Source: Thermodesulfobacteriota bacterium (lineage in GTDB: Bacteria; Desulfobacterota; Desulfobacteria; Desulfobacterales; JAUWMJ01). Taken from it: DNA of 50,580 bases. Under the pieces are notes generated by a model that was given only the letters and a program-made list of their open reading frames with translations, was not told where the DNA came from and searched no databases. Positions 18,899 through 27,869 of this stretch are shown in pieces (the stretch's first letter is position 1; every line of letters begins with the position of its first letter). A program made the position numbers and the translations under genes. The stretch spans positions 1-50,580 of the forward strand of contig JAXHVO010000068.1 in the NCBI GenBank assembly GCA_034189135.1. Direction: 5' to 3'.

Positions 18899-20140
18899 AT
18901 GGGGATGGATATGAATCGATCATACGTACAATTGAAAATTTTAATGCTGTTGCTAGCCGCTTTTGTTCTGATATTAGCGGGCTGCGCTGCTCAAAAAAAG
19001 CAGACCAGGATTCCGACGGAAGAAATACAAAACAGAGCCAACCGGTCATTTGATGACTTATCTGCCCATGAAACCGGACAAAGAAGACCATCTGCTGGTA
19101 AAGAAGAAAGATATGAGCGTTCATCACCGCCGGCTGAAATAAAAGCCAAACCGTCTGCGGTTCGCGCCCGCAAAGGAAAACGGCCGGACTGGGTGGACGG
19201 AGAAAGCAGCGAATACCCTTCTTCTTTTTATATGACCGGTGTCGGCTATGCCCCGGATCGACAAACCGCGGAGAATAAAGCCAGGGCGGAAATATCTAAA
19301 ATCTTCTACAGTGAGATCGATGCAACCAACCGTGCATATGAAGAATATTTACAAACCACCTACAGGGGGAAGTCAAAGACAAGACAAAGTATCAGTCTTG
19401 AAGACATCACCCAAGTATCCACCCAGAAAGTACTTTCCGGAGTATCCATCGCCCAGGTTTACCTGCAAAGCCGGCCGGAAAAACTTTTCTATGCCCTTGC
19501 CATATTGGACAGGGAACAAACCAAAAGAATACTCAGCCAAAAAATTGACCAGCTTGACCAGGATATCCAAAAGCTTCTGACCGATAGCCGGCGGGAAAAA
19601 GATAAATTGATCCAGATAAAATATCTTAACGCCTGTATCGAAAAACATATTATCAGGCAGGCATATAATACCGAGCTTCGTATTGTGACCCGAACCGGAG
19701 AGGGAATACCGCCGAAGATCAGCTTCAGCGAAATGAAAAATCAACTGACCGATATTTTACTCAGGGACTTTTTAATTGTGTTAACTGTCAAAGGGACCCG
19801 ATCTTCGGATATCAAGGAAGCTCTGGTTGAAGCCCTGAATAAAAAGGGATTCTCCGTATCCGATGATATCTCCAGAGCGAGTGTAGCCGTCCGCGGCAAG
19901 GTAAATATCAGGCCCTTTGAACAAGGCTCTTCAGAATGGAAATTTGTGCGGTGGCAGGCCTATTTCGATCTGGTTGATCGGCAGGGTGGCGCCGTATTCG
20001 GCAGCATTAAAAAAACAGGAAAGGAAGGTCACTTGAATCTTGCCCAGGCGGAAGAACGCGCGGTGCGAAAGATAAGGAAAACCCTTGCAACTGATATTGC
20101 TGATGATATAACCAAGTATATTTATTCTCAGGGTAAATAA
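18899..20140 (+). CDS. LPP20-like lipoprotein
   Basis: 413 aa lipoprotein with lipobox LAGCAA. Three ATGs occur in frame at 18899, 18905 and 18911; the last gives a tidier n-region (MNRSYVQLK), so the true start may be 18911. After a charged low-complexity stretch, an LPP20-like domain begins at PDWVDGESSEYPSSFYMTGV and continues GYAPDRQTAENKARAEISKI, the usual helix after a VGxA start. A second domain from about residue 255 resembles TolB/FlgT-like modules (VTVKGTR; KKGFSVSDDISRASVAVRGK). Third gene of the envelope operon. Confidence 0.75.
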   Translation: MGMDMNRSYVQLKILMLLLAAFVLILAGCAAQKKQTRIPTEEIQNRANRSFDDLSAHETGQRRPSAGKEERYERSSPPAEIKAKPSAVRARKGKRPDWVDGESSEYPSSFYMTGVGYAPDRQTAENKARAEISKIFYSEIDATNRAYEEYLQTTYRGKSKTRQSISLEDITQVSTQKVLSGVSIAQVYLQSRPEKLFYALAILDREQTKRILSQKIDQLDQDIQKLLTDSRREKDKLIQIKYLNACIEKHIIRQAYNTELRIVTRTGEGIPPKISFSEMKNQLTDILLRDFLIVLTVKGTRSSDIKEALVEALNKKGFSVSDDISRASVAVRGKVNIRPFEQGSSEWKFVRWQAYFDLVDRQGGAVFGSIKKTGKEGHLNLAQAEERAVRKIRKTLATDIADDITKYIYSQGK

Positions 20141-20167
20141 CATACCATAGAAAGGAGGTGAAAGGCG

Positions 20168-21289
20168 ATGAACAAATCTAAATCGAGTTGTCAACTATTA
20201 CTAGCTGTTATTACTGCTTTGTTTGTGATTGTAAGCGCTCAGGCTTATGCCTTTACACCCAAGGAGATTTATCAAAAAACTGGTCCCGGAGTGGTGCTTA
20301 TCCTGGCATCAGAAGGCTCGAGGATGGGCAGTGTGGGCACAGGGTCAATCATAAGGGAAGACGGTCTGATCATCACCAACGCTCATGTTTTTCTCAGATC
20401 GGGTTCTTCAAAAAAGCTGAAATCTGATATTGCGATCTTTCTAAAACCGGACAGGGTGACCGGAAACCATAAAAAAGATCTCTCTAAAAAGTACCGAGGC
20501 AGGATGGTATCATGCAATATACCGCTGGATCTTGCTCTGGTTAAAATAGTGGATATTAATATACCGCTTACCAGAGTTGATTTTGCCGATGCTGAAAGTG
20601 TGGGTATCGGTGATCAGGTTTATGCCATCGGGCACCCTGAACAAGGTGGTCTGTGGAGTTTAACCACCGGTGTGATCAGCGCGTTCCGGGCAAATTATGG
20701 CGGAGTACCCGGCAAAGATCTTTTCCAGACGGATGCCAGTATCAATCGTGGCAATTCAGGTGGTCCTCTGCTAGATGAAGAGGGAGTGATGGTGGGGATC
20801 AATTCCATGATTGCCAGAAAAGCAACCGACGGATTAACGATTACCGATGTTAATTTTTCCATCAAGTCAAGTGTGGCAATTAAGTGGTTAAACAGCTTGG
20901 GCTACCACTTTTCTGCAAAAAGACAGACCGTTGCAGCTGTGCCAACGCCTGTTAAGGAAAAAGTCGTTCAGCCAAAAGAGACAACGCCCACCCCCGAGGC
21001 CGAGCCGGTTAAAGAAAAGCCGCGCAAGGAAGAAACGGCTAAACCGGTTCAACCTAAGCCAAAAGTAGTTCAGCCGGTCACACCAAAAGAAAAACCGGCT
21101 CAACCGAAGCCAAAGACCGTTCAACCCGCAAAACCTAAGGATCGGCCGGAAAAATTCGGCGCCGATAAAATACTAACCAGGAAAAAACCTTATAAATTGA
21201 CCGGCCTGCTGAGGGACATGCAGGAAATGGAAGACATGATGGATGATATGAAGGGGAAAGTCAGAAAGTTCAAAAAAAACAAATACTAA
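20168..21289 (+). CDS. secreted trypsin-like (S1C/HtrA-type) serine protease without PDZ domain
   Basis: 373 aa. A signal peptide ends near AQAYA (about residue 28). The protease domain covers residues about 30-245 with a complete triad: His in ITNAHVF, Asp in PLDLALVK and Ser in NRGNSGGPLL. No PDZ domain follows; instead there is a Pro/Lys/Gln/Glu-rich repetitive linker (about 255-325, repeats of VQPK and AKP type). The last 45 residues are Met/Asp/Lys-rich (LRDMQEMEDMMDDMKGK). The linker could span the cell wall or bind peptidoglycan. Start ATG 20168 behind AAAGGAGGTG. Likely a periplasmic quality-control or processing enzyme for the neighbouring lipoproteins (inference). Confidence 0.85.
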   Translation: MNKSKSSCQLLLAVITALFVIVSAQAYAFTPKEIYQKTGPGVVLILASEGSRMGSVGTGSIIREDGLIITNAHVFLRSGSSKKLKSDIAIFLKPDRVTGNHKKDLSKKYRGRMVSCNIPLDLALVKIVDINIPLTRVDFADAESVGIGDQVYAIGHPEQGGLWSLTTGVISAFRANYGGVPGKDLFQTDASINRGNSGGPLLDEEGVMVGINSMIARKATDGLTITDVNFSIKSSVAIKWLNSLGYHFSAKRQTVAAVPTPVKEKVVQPKETTPTPEAEPVKEKPRKEETAKPVQPKPKVVQPVTPKEKPAQPKPKTVQPAKPKDRPEKFGADKILTRKKPYKLTGLLRDMQEMEDMMDDMKGKVRKFKKNKY

Positions 21290-21299
21290 GGAGGTAACC

Positions 21300-21875
21300 A
21301 TGAAAACAAAACAACTGTTTGTACTTTTTATTACTTTGTCAATGGGAATTCTGCTGATCGCTGGCTGTACATCAACTCCTCAACCCAGTGCCGACACCGC
21401 TTCACAGGGACCTGCCTGGGTGATGAAGGGAAGCGGTGCCTTTGATGTGGCCAAAGGAAAAGTTTTTTATGGGGTTGGTGCAGCCTCCGGCATCAGAAAC
21501 AAAGCTCTTTTACGGCAAACCTCAGATAACAGAGCCCGTGCTGAAATCGCCAAGACCATGGAAACTTACGTGGCAACCCTGGCAAAAGACTATATGGCCT
21601 CCACAACTGCCGGTGATATGTCTAAATCTTCGGAAGAACAGCATGTGGAAACCGCTTTGAAGACATTTTCCAAAACCACCCTTCATGGTGCAACCATCGT
21701 CGACCGATGGATGGATGCTTCGGACGGAACCATGTACTCGCTTTGCGAGCTTGATCTTTTTTCTTTCAAAGACGCCTTGGAAAAAAGCAAGGAGCTCGAC
21801 AAACAGGTTCAAGACTATGTAAGGGATAATGCTGAAAAATTGCACGGCGAGATGGAAGAGTTAGAAAATAAATAA
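21300..21875 (+). CDS. LPP20-like lipoprotein, last gene of the envelope operon
   Basis: 191 aa lipoprotein with lipobox LIAGCTS. The mature part opens with GPAWVMKGSGAFDVAKGKVF and YGVGAASGIRNKALLRQTSD, the LPP20-like pattern (PxWV... YGVGxA ... helix with RARAEIAKTM). A C-terminal helix is rich in Glu/Lys (ELDKQVQDYVRDNAEKLHGE). Start 21300 behind AAGGAGGTAACC, 10 bases after the protease gene. It resembles the middle part of the 18899 protein, so the operon carries two related modules. Confidence 0.8.
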   Translation: MKTKQLFVLFITLSMGILLIAGCTSTPQPSADTASQGPAWVMKGSGAFDVAKGKVFYGVGAASGIRNKALLRQTSDNRARAEIAKTMETYVATLAKDYMASTTAGDMSKSSEEQHVETALKTFSKTTLHGATIVDRWMDASDGTMYSLCELDLFSFKDALEKSKELDKQVQDYVRDNAEKLHGEMEELENK

Positions 21876-21885
21876 ACATTTGACT

Positions 21886-21924
21886 CCAGGCCACCCATCG
21901 TGTTGCTGCGATCCGGTGGCCTGG
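21886..21924 (+). terminator. strong hairpin after the envelope operon
   Basis: CCAGGCCACC pairs with GGTGGCCTGG, and inside it ATCG pairs with CGAT, leaving a small loop. It begins 10 bases after the stop codon of the last lipoprotein gene. There is no T run after the stem, so it may stabilise the 3' end of the mRNA rather than terminate alone. Confidence 0.55.
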
Positions 21925-21977
21925 AAACATGAACAGGTGCTCGCCTCATTTCTTACCTGAAACAATCCAAAAATATA

Positions 21978-22327
21978 TTATAACTCAAGTTTCGCACCCC
22001 GGTTTGGCGGAAAGTAATGCCCTGACGGCAGGTAACATATAAAATCAGATGTGAATCGAAACGGTTATATTTTTTTCTGTAAGGGGATATGTGGGTCATC
22101 TATTACCCCTTTTCGCAGTGTCCGGATAGTTGGGATAGACCGTCCCTTTTTTATTGTTTAGCAACGGATAGACTGTATCCCAACTATCCGGACACGCTGC
22201 AACTGATTCAATTCATATCCCCTGGAAGAAAATAATATAACTGTCTCGATTCACACCCTTAACACCAATGGGCGCTTTAACAATTCCGGCTCCACCGTTG
22301 ATAAGGAGTACGAAACTTGAGTTATAA
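21978..22327. repeat. 350-bp nested palindrome
   Basis: Ends: 21978-21997 is the reverse complement of 22308-22327 with one mismatch (TTATAACTCAAGTTTCG outermost). Middle: 22051-22091 pairs with 22214-22254 at about 85 percent. Core: TGTCCGGATAGTTGGGATA (22119-22137) pairs with its complement at 22176-22194, around a loop of about 38 bases holding a T run and TTTAGCAACGG. The whole element could fold into one long hairpin with internal bulges. No coding region lies within it. It differs from the other palindromes in the window. Confidence 0.8.
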
Positions 22328-22410
22328 ATTAAGGTTCTTCTTCAATTACAAAATTTTTCACTGCAAAAATGATACTTAAAAGGGGTCGGTAAGTTTTTCG
22401 CACTCTGCTC

Positions 22411-22655
22411 AGTTCGTCCGGAGAAGTGCCCATTTGCCCGTATCGGCCTTAACAAATAAGTCCAGCACTCTGTACACGCCCCCTATCTTCTCAGTTAAAT
22501 CCATACAGGCAGAGACGATCAACGCTGCCATGGAGTTCTGTCCCTTGGGGCTGGATCAAATCGAATCTCAGTCCGCCTCAGGCGGACCGTACGCCAGTTT
22601 CTCGAAATGATTGTTAAGGCCGATACGGGCAAATGGGCACTTCTCGGGACGAACC
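22411..22655. repeat. 245-bp element with 45-bp inverted arms, copy 2
   Basis: 22411-22455 is the reverse complement of 22611-22655 at 43 of 45 positions. The interior 22474-22560 is about 90 percent identical, without gaps, to 9455-9541 in copy 1. This copy additionally contains a small perfect hairpin, GTCCGCC-TCA-GGCGGAC (22571-22587). Read on the minus strand the core and left arm form an open frame of about 45 codons (including MAALIVSACMDLTEKIGG) that is broken in copy 1, so a decayed coding origin is possible. Confidence 0.85.
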
Positions 22656-22802
22656 ACTAACAATCATTAAAACTCAATCGGCTTACAAAAAAAGCCATCG
22701 CTAAGAAACTCCCCGGCTCCTCACTTAAATCACTTTACTTAACCGTTTTTTCCTGCTATTTTTGTCACACTATCAACCAATGTACTGGAGTTATCTTTTA
22801 TT

Positions 22803-23657
22803 TTGCGCAAAATCGGAATCGTAGTAAAAGCAGATAGAAAAGCCGGGAAAAAAGCCGACGAGCTGGAAAAATGGCTGCGTGCCAAAGGAGTTGAAGTTAT
22901 AAGGCAGGAAAGTCTGCCGCCCGGCCGTCAGCATTTCGCCAAACCAGCATCTTTTGCCCCTGTTGATTTGTTTTGTATTTTTGTTCTTGGCGGAGACGGA
23001 ACATTTTTAAGCGCCGTTCGATGGATTGGGGACCAGGATATTCCCATTCTGGGGGTTAAATTTGGCGAGGTCGGTTTTTTGGCAGAAACAGTGGAAGAAA
23101 GTCTTTTTCACGTCGCCCAATCGATTTTAAATAATGATTTTACCACCAACCCCAGAATGCGGCTTTTGGTGAGTGTGATCCGGGCGGAACAGAAAATTGC
23201 CGAAGAAACCGTGCTTAACGATGTGGTGGTAAACAAAGGAACCCTGGCCAGGCTGGCACACATAAAAACCTATATTGACGATCACTATCTGACGACTTAT
23301 CGGGCGGACGGACTGATTGTATCAACGCCCACCGGCTCAACCGCGTATTCGCTGGCTGCCGGCGGCCCTGTGATTCATCCTTTGGTCCCCGGAATCGTCA
23401 TGACACCGATTTGTCCCTTTACCCTGACCAACCGCCCTTTGATCATTCCCGACTCAGCAACAATCACCATCAGGCTGGAAAAAAAATCTTCGGATATTAT
23501 GCTGACGTTTGACGGCCAGGAAGGTATCAGAATCACTGAGCAAGATACGGTTATCATCCAAAAAAGCCTGCGACCCATCCGCATGATCACCATACCGGAT
23601 CAGCATTATTTTGATGTGTTAAAAGAAAAGTTGCGCTGGAGCGGAGGGCGGGTTTAA
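22803..23657 (+). CDS. nadK: NAD kinase
   Basis: Cytoplasmic ATP-NAD kinase that makes NADP, 284 aa, the normal size. It has [13 protein letters not shown] (GGDGT, about residue 62) and LNDVVVNKG (NAD-binding Asn-Asp/Glu motif, about 138). [20 protein letters not shown] with AAGGP follows at about 167-190. The start is a TTG at 22803 with GGAG about 14 bases upstream; no ATG or GTG gives the conserved N-terminus RKIGIVVK. lsrF follows after 31 bases. Confidence 0.93.
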   Translation: MRKIGIVVKADRKAGKKADELEKWLRAKGVEVIRQESLPPGRQHFAKPASFAPVDLFCIFVLGGDGTFLSAVRWIGDQDIPILGVKFGEVGFLAETVEESLFHVAQSILNNDFTTNPRMRLLVSVIRAEQKIAEETVLNDVVVNKGTLARLAHIKTYIDDHYLTTYRADGLIVSTPTGSTAYSLAAGGPVIHPLVPGIVMTPICPFTLTNRPLIIPDSATITIRLEKKSSDIMLTFDGQEGIRITEQDTVIIQKSLRPIRMITIPDQHYFDVLKEKLRWSGGRV

Positions 23658-23688
23658 CTGGCAAGAAAAATACGGAAAGGAGATAAAA

Positions 23689-24576
23689 ATGCCGGATATG
23701 GATCAAATGAAAGAAGGAAAAAAGTACTATACCGATGTCCCTCAAAAAACGGAAGGTTTCTTTCTTAAGGGGTCAAATTCGCTTGATTGGGGGATGAAGA
23801 ACAGACTGGCGCGTATCTTTAACCCTGAAACCGGCCGCACGGTCATGCTGGCCGTGGACCATGGCTATTTCCAGGGACCCACCACCGGTTTGGAACGCAT
23901 TGATATCAACATCCTTCCTCTTATCCCTTATGCGGATACACTCATGCTTACCAGAGGAATACTGAGGAGTATTGTACCGGCGTCCATCACAAAATCGATT
24001 GTTCTTCGTGTTTCAGGTGGCACCAGCATTCTCAGCGAACTTTCCAATGAAGAAATTGCGGTGGATATTGAGGAGTCCATACGTCTCAATGTATGCGCCA
24101 TGGCAGTCCAGGTATTCATTGGCGGAGAATATGAAAAACAGTCCATCATCAATATGACAAAAATGGTCGACATGGGAAACCGTTATGGCATCCCCACCCT
24201 TGCAGTAACTGCGGTGGGCACCGACATGGCTCGAGATGCCAGGTATTTCAGGCTCGCCACCAGGATCTGTGCTGAACTGGGAGCGCAATATATCAAATCA
24301 TATTATATTGAGGATGGTTTTGAGACTGTCACCTCTTCATGCCCTGTTCCCATTGTCATGGCTGGAGGCAAAAAAATTCCTGAACTTGATGCGCTAACCA
24401 TGGCCTATAATGCCATACAGCAAGGGGCATGTGGAGTCGATATGGGGCGAAATATTTTCCAGTCTGACTCTCCTGTGTCCATGCTCCAGGCAGTCAAAGC
24501 GGTGGTACACCATAATGAAACACCCCAAAAGGCTTTAGACCTGTATAACACCTTAAAAAACCAGGAGTCTGCATAG
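23689..24576 (+). CDS. lsrF: LsrF-type thiolase/aldolase (3-hydroxy-5-phosphonooxypentane-2,4-dione thiolase)
   Basis: 295 aa, class I aldolase TIM barrel. It is strikingly similar to E. coli LsrF along its whole length from memory: [47 protein letters not shown]. The Schiff-base lysine aligns exactly (Lys203 in [13 protein letters not shown]). In E. coli the enzyme cleaves the phosphorylated AI-2 isomer to acetyl-CoA and dihydroxyacetone phosphate. No lsrK, lsrG or transporter genes are in the window, so the substrate here may be different. Start 23689 behind AAAGGAGATAAAA; the following aldolase/dehydrogenase gene suggests a shared sugar-phosphate or C5 pathway. Confidence 0.85.
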   Translation: MPDMDQMKEGKKYYTDVPQKTEGFFLKGSNSLDWGMKNRLARIFNPETGRTVMLAVDHGYFQGPTTGLERIDINILPLIPYADTLMLTRGILRSIVPASITKSIVLRVSGGTSILSELSNEEIAVDIEESIRLNVCAMAVQVFIGGEYEKQSIINMTKMVDMGNRYGIPTLAVTAVGTDMARDARYFRLATRICAELGAQYIKSYYIEDGFETVTSSCPVPIVMAGGKKIPELDALTMAYNAIQQGACGVDMGRNIFQSDSPVSMLQAVKAVVHHNETPQKALDLYNTLKNQESA

Positions 24577-24588
24577 AAAAAGGTGGCC

Positions 24589-24765
24589 GTTCAAAGGTTC
24601 AACGTTCAACGTTTAAGGTTATGGTCAAGGACAAAATTAAAGGCCCTAAGTATCGTAAAAAATTTGATTTTCCAAGACGTTATCGATGTAACGACAGTTT
24701 TCAAAATGGTGCCCTAAGACAAAATGCAACCTCTGAACCCTGAACTTTTGAACTCCTGAACGTTT
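24589..24765. repeat. period-7 GTTCAA tracts in inverted orientation
   Basis: 24589-24620 holds tandem units of the type GTTCAAAG GTTCAAC GTTCAAC GTTTAAG. 24728-24765 holds similar units on the opposite strand (GAACCCTGAACTTTTGAAC). Between them CGTTATCGATGTAACG is a palindrome (24678-24693), and GGCCCTAAG near 24641 is echoed by TGCCCTAAG near 24711. The whole gap between lsrF and the next gene is occupied by this structure. Confidence 0.55.
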
Positions 24766-24789
24766 ACAAAGAATAATAGGACCCAAACT

Positions 24790-26901
24790 GTGATAAGTGC
24801 CTTTAATGAAACTGATGCCAAGCAATTGGCGGAACATTATGCCGACATCCCTGAAGGATTGGCTCTTCGGATTTACACTTCCCGACTGATTGGACAAAAT
24901 CCTCAGTTGGTGCTTCACGGAGGTGGCAACACCTCGGTTAAATTAATTCAAAAAAATGTTTTTGCAGAAAAGCAGGAAATTCTTTATGTTAAGGGAAGTG
25001 GTGTCGATCTGGCATCCATTGATGTGCACGGGTTTTCCGGTTTGGACCTGACTCTTCTTCGAAAGCTGAGGAATTTGAATCAGCTCTCGGACGAAGAAAT
25101 GGAAAACCAGCTGGAAGTTCGAAAGGTTAACTCGTCCTTGCCAAACCCTTCTGTTGAAGCACTTCTCCACGCTTTTCTCCCGCATAAATACATTGACCAT
25201 ACTCACGCCGATAGCGTGCTTGTGTTAACCAATCAGAAACATGGAACAACTTTGATAAAAAAAGCGCTGGGGCCCAAAGTTGCCGTTCTTCCCTATACCT
25301 TGTCCGGTCTTCCTCTGGCAAAAGAGGTGGCGTCTCAGTACGAAAAAGATACTGATATAGAGGCCGTTGTCATATTAAATCACGGAATTTTCACTTTTGG
25401 CGAGGATGCCAAAACCTCCTATGAAAGAATGATTGATTATGTGAACAAAGCGGAAGCGTTTGTTAACAAAGAAATACAGGGCAAAGCTTTGATGACTCCC
25501 TGCAGCGATATTACATCCATAGAAAATATGGACACCGCAATTGCCCGTGTCGCCCAAACAGTGAGGGGTGTCTGCGCCCACCAGGCCTCTGATGGAAGCC
25601 TGCGTCGATTTTACGTTGAAACCCGAAATGAACCGGATCTGTTAAAAATTTCTCTTGCCCGGGAATCGAAGACCATTTGCACTTCCGGTGTCCTCACCCC
25701 TGATCATGCCATCCGCACCAAAAACCGGATGGTATTTATCGAGCATGTTCCGGACCATGACCATGATCTTAAAAATATAATCACGCAAAAGGTGGAAAGT
25801 TTCAAACAGCATTATCATTCCTATTTTAATAAGCAGCTCAAGGAAAAGGGACTTGATCGAAAGCAGCTTGACCCATATCCCCGTGTTTTTCTTATCGCAG
25901 GATTGGGATTGATGGGCCTCGGATTTACCCGTAAGGATGCCCGTATCGCTGCGGATATCGCCGAGCACACCGTTCGTGCTAAACTCAATGCCGGTGCGCT
26001 GGATGAATATATCCCTATTTTGGATTCCCATATTTTTGACATGGAATACTGGAGCCTGCAGCAGAAGAAATTGCATTTGTCCCTCTCCAGCCCCCTGCTC
26101 CAGGGGCAGGTGGCGGTGATTACAGGTGGGGGTGGTGCCATTGGGTTCGGCATCGCTGATCGATTGCTGGCCAACGGTGCGGTGGTGGTACTGTCCGATA
26201 TTGACCAACCCCGTTTGAAAAAAGTTCGCTCCATTCTGATAGAAAAATACAGCAATAGCCAGGTGGAAGTGGTTCCCTTTGATGTGACCCAGTACTTTTC
26301 AGTGGAAAAAGCCTTTGAGAAAATCAGTCGCAGACTCGGCGGGATCGATTTGGTGATACCCAACGCAGGTATCGCTCATGTGGCCAGAATTGAAGATCTT
26401 GATCCGGATAAATTGGATCAGGTGATGGCCGTCAATCTAAAGGGAACATTCACCACCATCAAAGCCTCTGTACCGATTTTTAAAAGACAGGGAACCGGAG
26501 GAAATATCGTGGTAATCAGTTCAAAAAATGTTTTTGATCCTGGTGCGGCCTTCGGAGCTTACAGCGCCTCAAAAGCAGGCGCCCATCAAATCTCAAAAAT
26601 CGCCGCGCTTGAACTGGCAGAAATTGGGGTCCGGGTCAATATGATCAATCCTGATGCCGTATTTGGCGATGAAAAAATATCATCCAAACTCTGGGATCTT
26701 ATCGGACCCGACAGAATGAAGTGTCGAGGGCTTGACTGCCAGGGATTAAAAGAGTACTATCACAACAGAAATCTGCTGAAGGCGAGTGTGCTCGCAGAGC
26801 ATGTCGGTAATGCAGTTGTTTTTTTTGCCGGTAACCAAACCCCCACTACCGGCGCATCACTCCCCGTAGACGGAGGAATTCCTGCTGCCTTCCCCAGGTG
26901 A
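24790..26901 (+). CDS. bifunctional class II aldolase / short-chain dehydrogenase
   Basis: 703-aa fusion of the RhaD-like aldolase/alcohol dehydrogenase type (COG3347-like). The N-terminal part is a class II aldolase/adducin domain with the zinc histidines in YIDHTHADSV and VVILNHGIFTFGEDA. From about residue 437 an SDR domain begins with GQVAVITGGGGAIGFGIA (glycine-rich NAD(P) loop). It continues with DLVIPNAGIAHVA and VISSKNVFDPGAAFGAYSAS plus the active-site Tyr and Lys in YSASKAG. It would cleave a sugar phosphate and reduce or oxidise the aldehyde product. The start is a GTG at 24790; AGGA lies about 10 bases upstream. Its pairing with lsrF implies one pathway (inference). Confidence 0.85.
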   Translation: MISAFNETDAKQLAEHYADIPEGLALRIYTSRLIGQNPQLVLHGGGNTSVKLIQKNVFAEKQEILYVKGSGVDLASIDVHGFSGLDLTLLRKLRNLNQLSDEEMENQLEVRKVNSSLPNPSVEALLHAFLPHKYIDHTHADSVLVLTNQKHGTTLIKKALGPKVAVLPYTLSGLPLAKEVASQYEKDTDIEAVVILNHGIFTFGEDAKTSYERMIDYVNKAEAFVNKEIQGKALMTPCSDITSIENMDTAIARVAQTVRGVCAHQASDGSLRRFYVETRNEPDLLKISLARESKTICTSGVLTPDHAIRTKNRMVFIEHVPDHDHDLKNIITQKVESFKQHYHSYFNKQLKEKGLDRKQLDPYPRVFLIAGLGLMGLGFTRKDARIAADIAEHTVRAKLNAGALDEYIPILDSHIFDMEYWSLQQKKLHLSLSSPLLQGQVAVITGGGGAIGFGIADRLLANGAVVVLSDIDQPRLKKVRSILIEKYSNSQVEVVPFDVTQYFSVEKAFEKISRRLGGIDLVIPNAGIAHVARIEDLDPDKLDQVMAVNLKGTFTTIKASVPIFKRQGTGGNIVVISSKNVFDPGAAFGAYSASKAGAHQISKIAALELAEIGVRVNMINPDAVFGDEKISSKLWDLIGPDRMKCRGLDCQGLKEYYHNRNLLKASVLAEHVGNAVVFFAGNQTPTTGASLPVDGGIPAAFPR

Positions 26902-26990
26902 ATGTTGTTGCTGCCATAATATTGACTTATTACTCATTTACAGTATAAAAGGTAAACGTGATTTTTACCCGCAACCCGAACAGTGAAATA

Positions 26991-27869
26991 ATGAAAAAGT
27001 TACCGGCTTTCATCCTATTTTTATTGTTTTTATTTTTGTGTCATGCCACCTCAGCGCTCAGTGAAAAAAGTAAAGCGGTGGTACAATATAGACAAAACGG
27101 CCATATTAACTGGACCACAGGAATGGTTCAGGCAAAAGGGGTGGCAACGCCATTAAAAAAGAGTTCCGGCAATGCATCTGTTTCCAGCATGAAACTCCTG
27201 TCTGATTCAAAGAATAACGCCAGACACAACATGATGAAAACCATAAATACAGTCAGGATCAATTCGCTACAAAAAGCAAAAAATTGCGCCACCATTAAAA
27301 ATTCAATCGCAAAACAACTGGAAGAAATCATTTACAAGGCCCGCGAAAATGAAAAAATGAGAAAATACCTGTCGGATGGAACCGTTGAGGTTTATTTACA
27401 ATTGAGTTTGTATGGTGGTTTTGCCCAGCTTTTTCTACCTCAGGAAATTAAACAGATCGAATCGATTAAGCAGGTGTCCGTCGCGGGAAAAAATTCTTCC
27501 TCACCACCATCCAAAACTCCCGATTTAAAGTCTTACACCGGTCTGGTGGTTGATGCCACGGGCATATCGGTAAATCCTGCCATGGCCCCCAGACTGCTGG
27601 ATGAAGACGGGAAGGAGGTTTATGGCGCGGCATTTGCCAGTCGGGAATTTGCGGTACAAAAGGGTATGAGCGGTTACACCAGGGATTTAAAAACCAGCAA
27701 AACAGATCCCAGGGTGGGAAATAATCCATTATGCGTCAAAGGATTAAGAACCACAGGCCCCGGGAACTGTGATATAGTCATCAGCAACGCGGACGCTTCC
27801 ACCCTCAGGCACTCTTCCCAACATCTCGCATTTTTGAAAAAATGCCGGGTAATCATCGTTCTGGATTAA
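26991..27869 (+). CDS. secreted protein, LPP20/FlgT-like C-terminal domain
   Basis: 292 aa with a clear signal peptide (MKKLPAFILFLLFLFLCHAT). A GTG at 26958 preceded by AAAAGG is an alternative start that would add 11 residues. The first half is helical and basic. The second half contains YTGLVVDATGISVNPAMAPR and LLDEDGKEVYGAAFASREFA, a pattern I associate with periplasmic proteins related to LPP20/FlgT-like families, but this is an inference. It is probably periplasmic. A gap of 211 bases with short CCCGTAAC/CGCAAC repeats separates it from the convergent sahH. Confidence 0.6.
   Translation: MKKLPAFILFLLFLFLCHATSALSEKSKAVVQYRQNGHINWTTGMVQAKGVATPLKKSSGNASVSSMKLLSDSKNNARHNMMKTINTVRINSLQKAKNCATIKNSIAKQLEEIIYKARENEKMRKYLSDGTVEVYLQLSLYGGFAQLFLPQEIKQIESIKQVSVAGKNSSSPPSKTPDLKSYTGLVVDATGISVNPAMAPRLLDEDGKEVYGAAFASREFAVQKGMSGYTRDLKTSKTDPRVGNNPLCVKGLRTTGPGNCDIVISNADASTLRHSSQHLAFLKKCRVIIVLD

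Noticed and set aside
21978-22655. Retron-type ncRNA
   Set aside because: Inverted ends suggest it, but no reverse transcriptase gene is within the window near either element.
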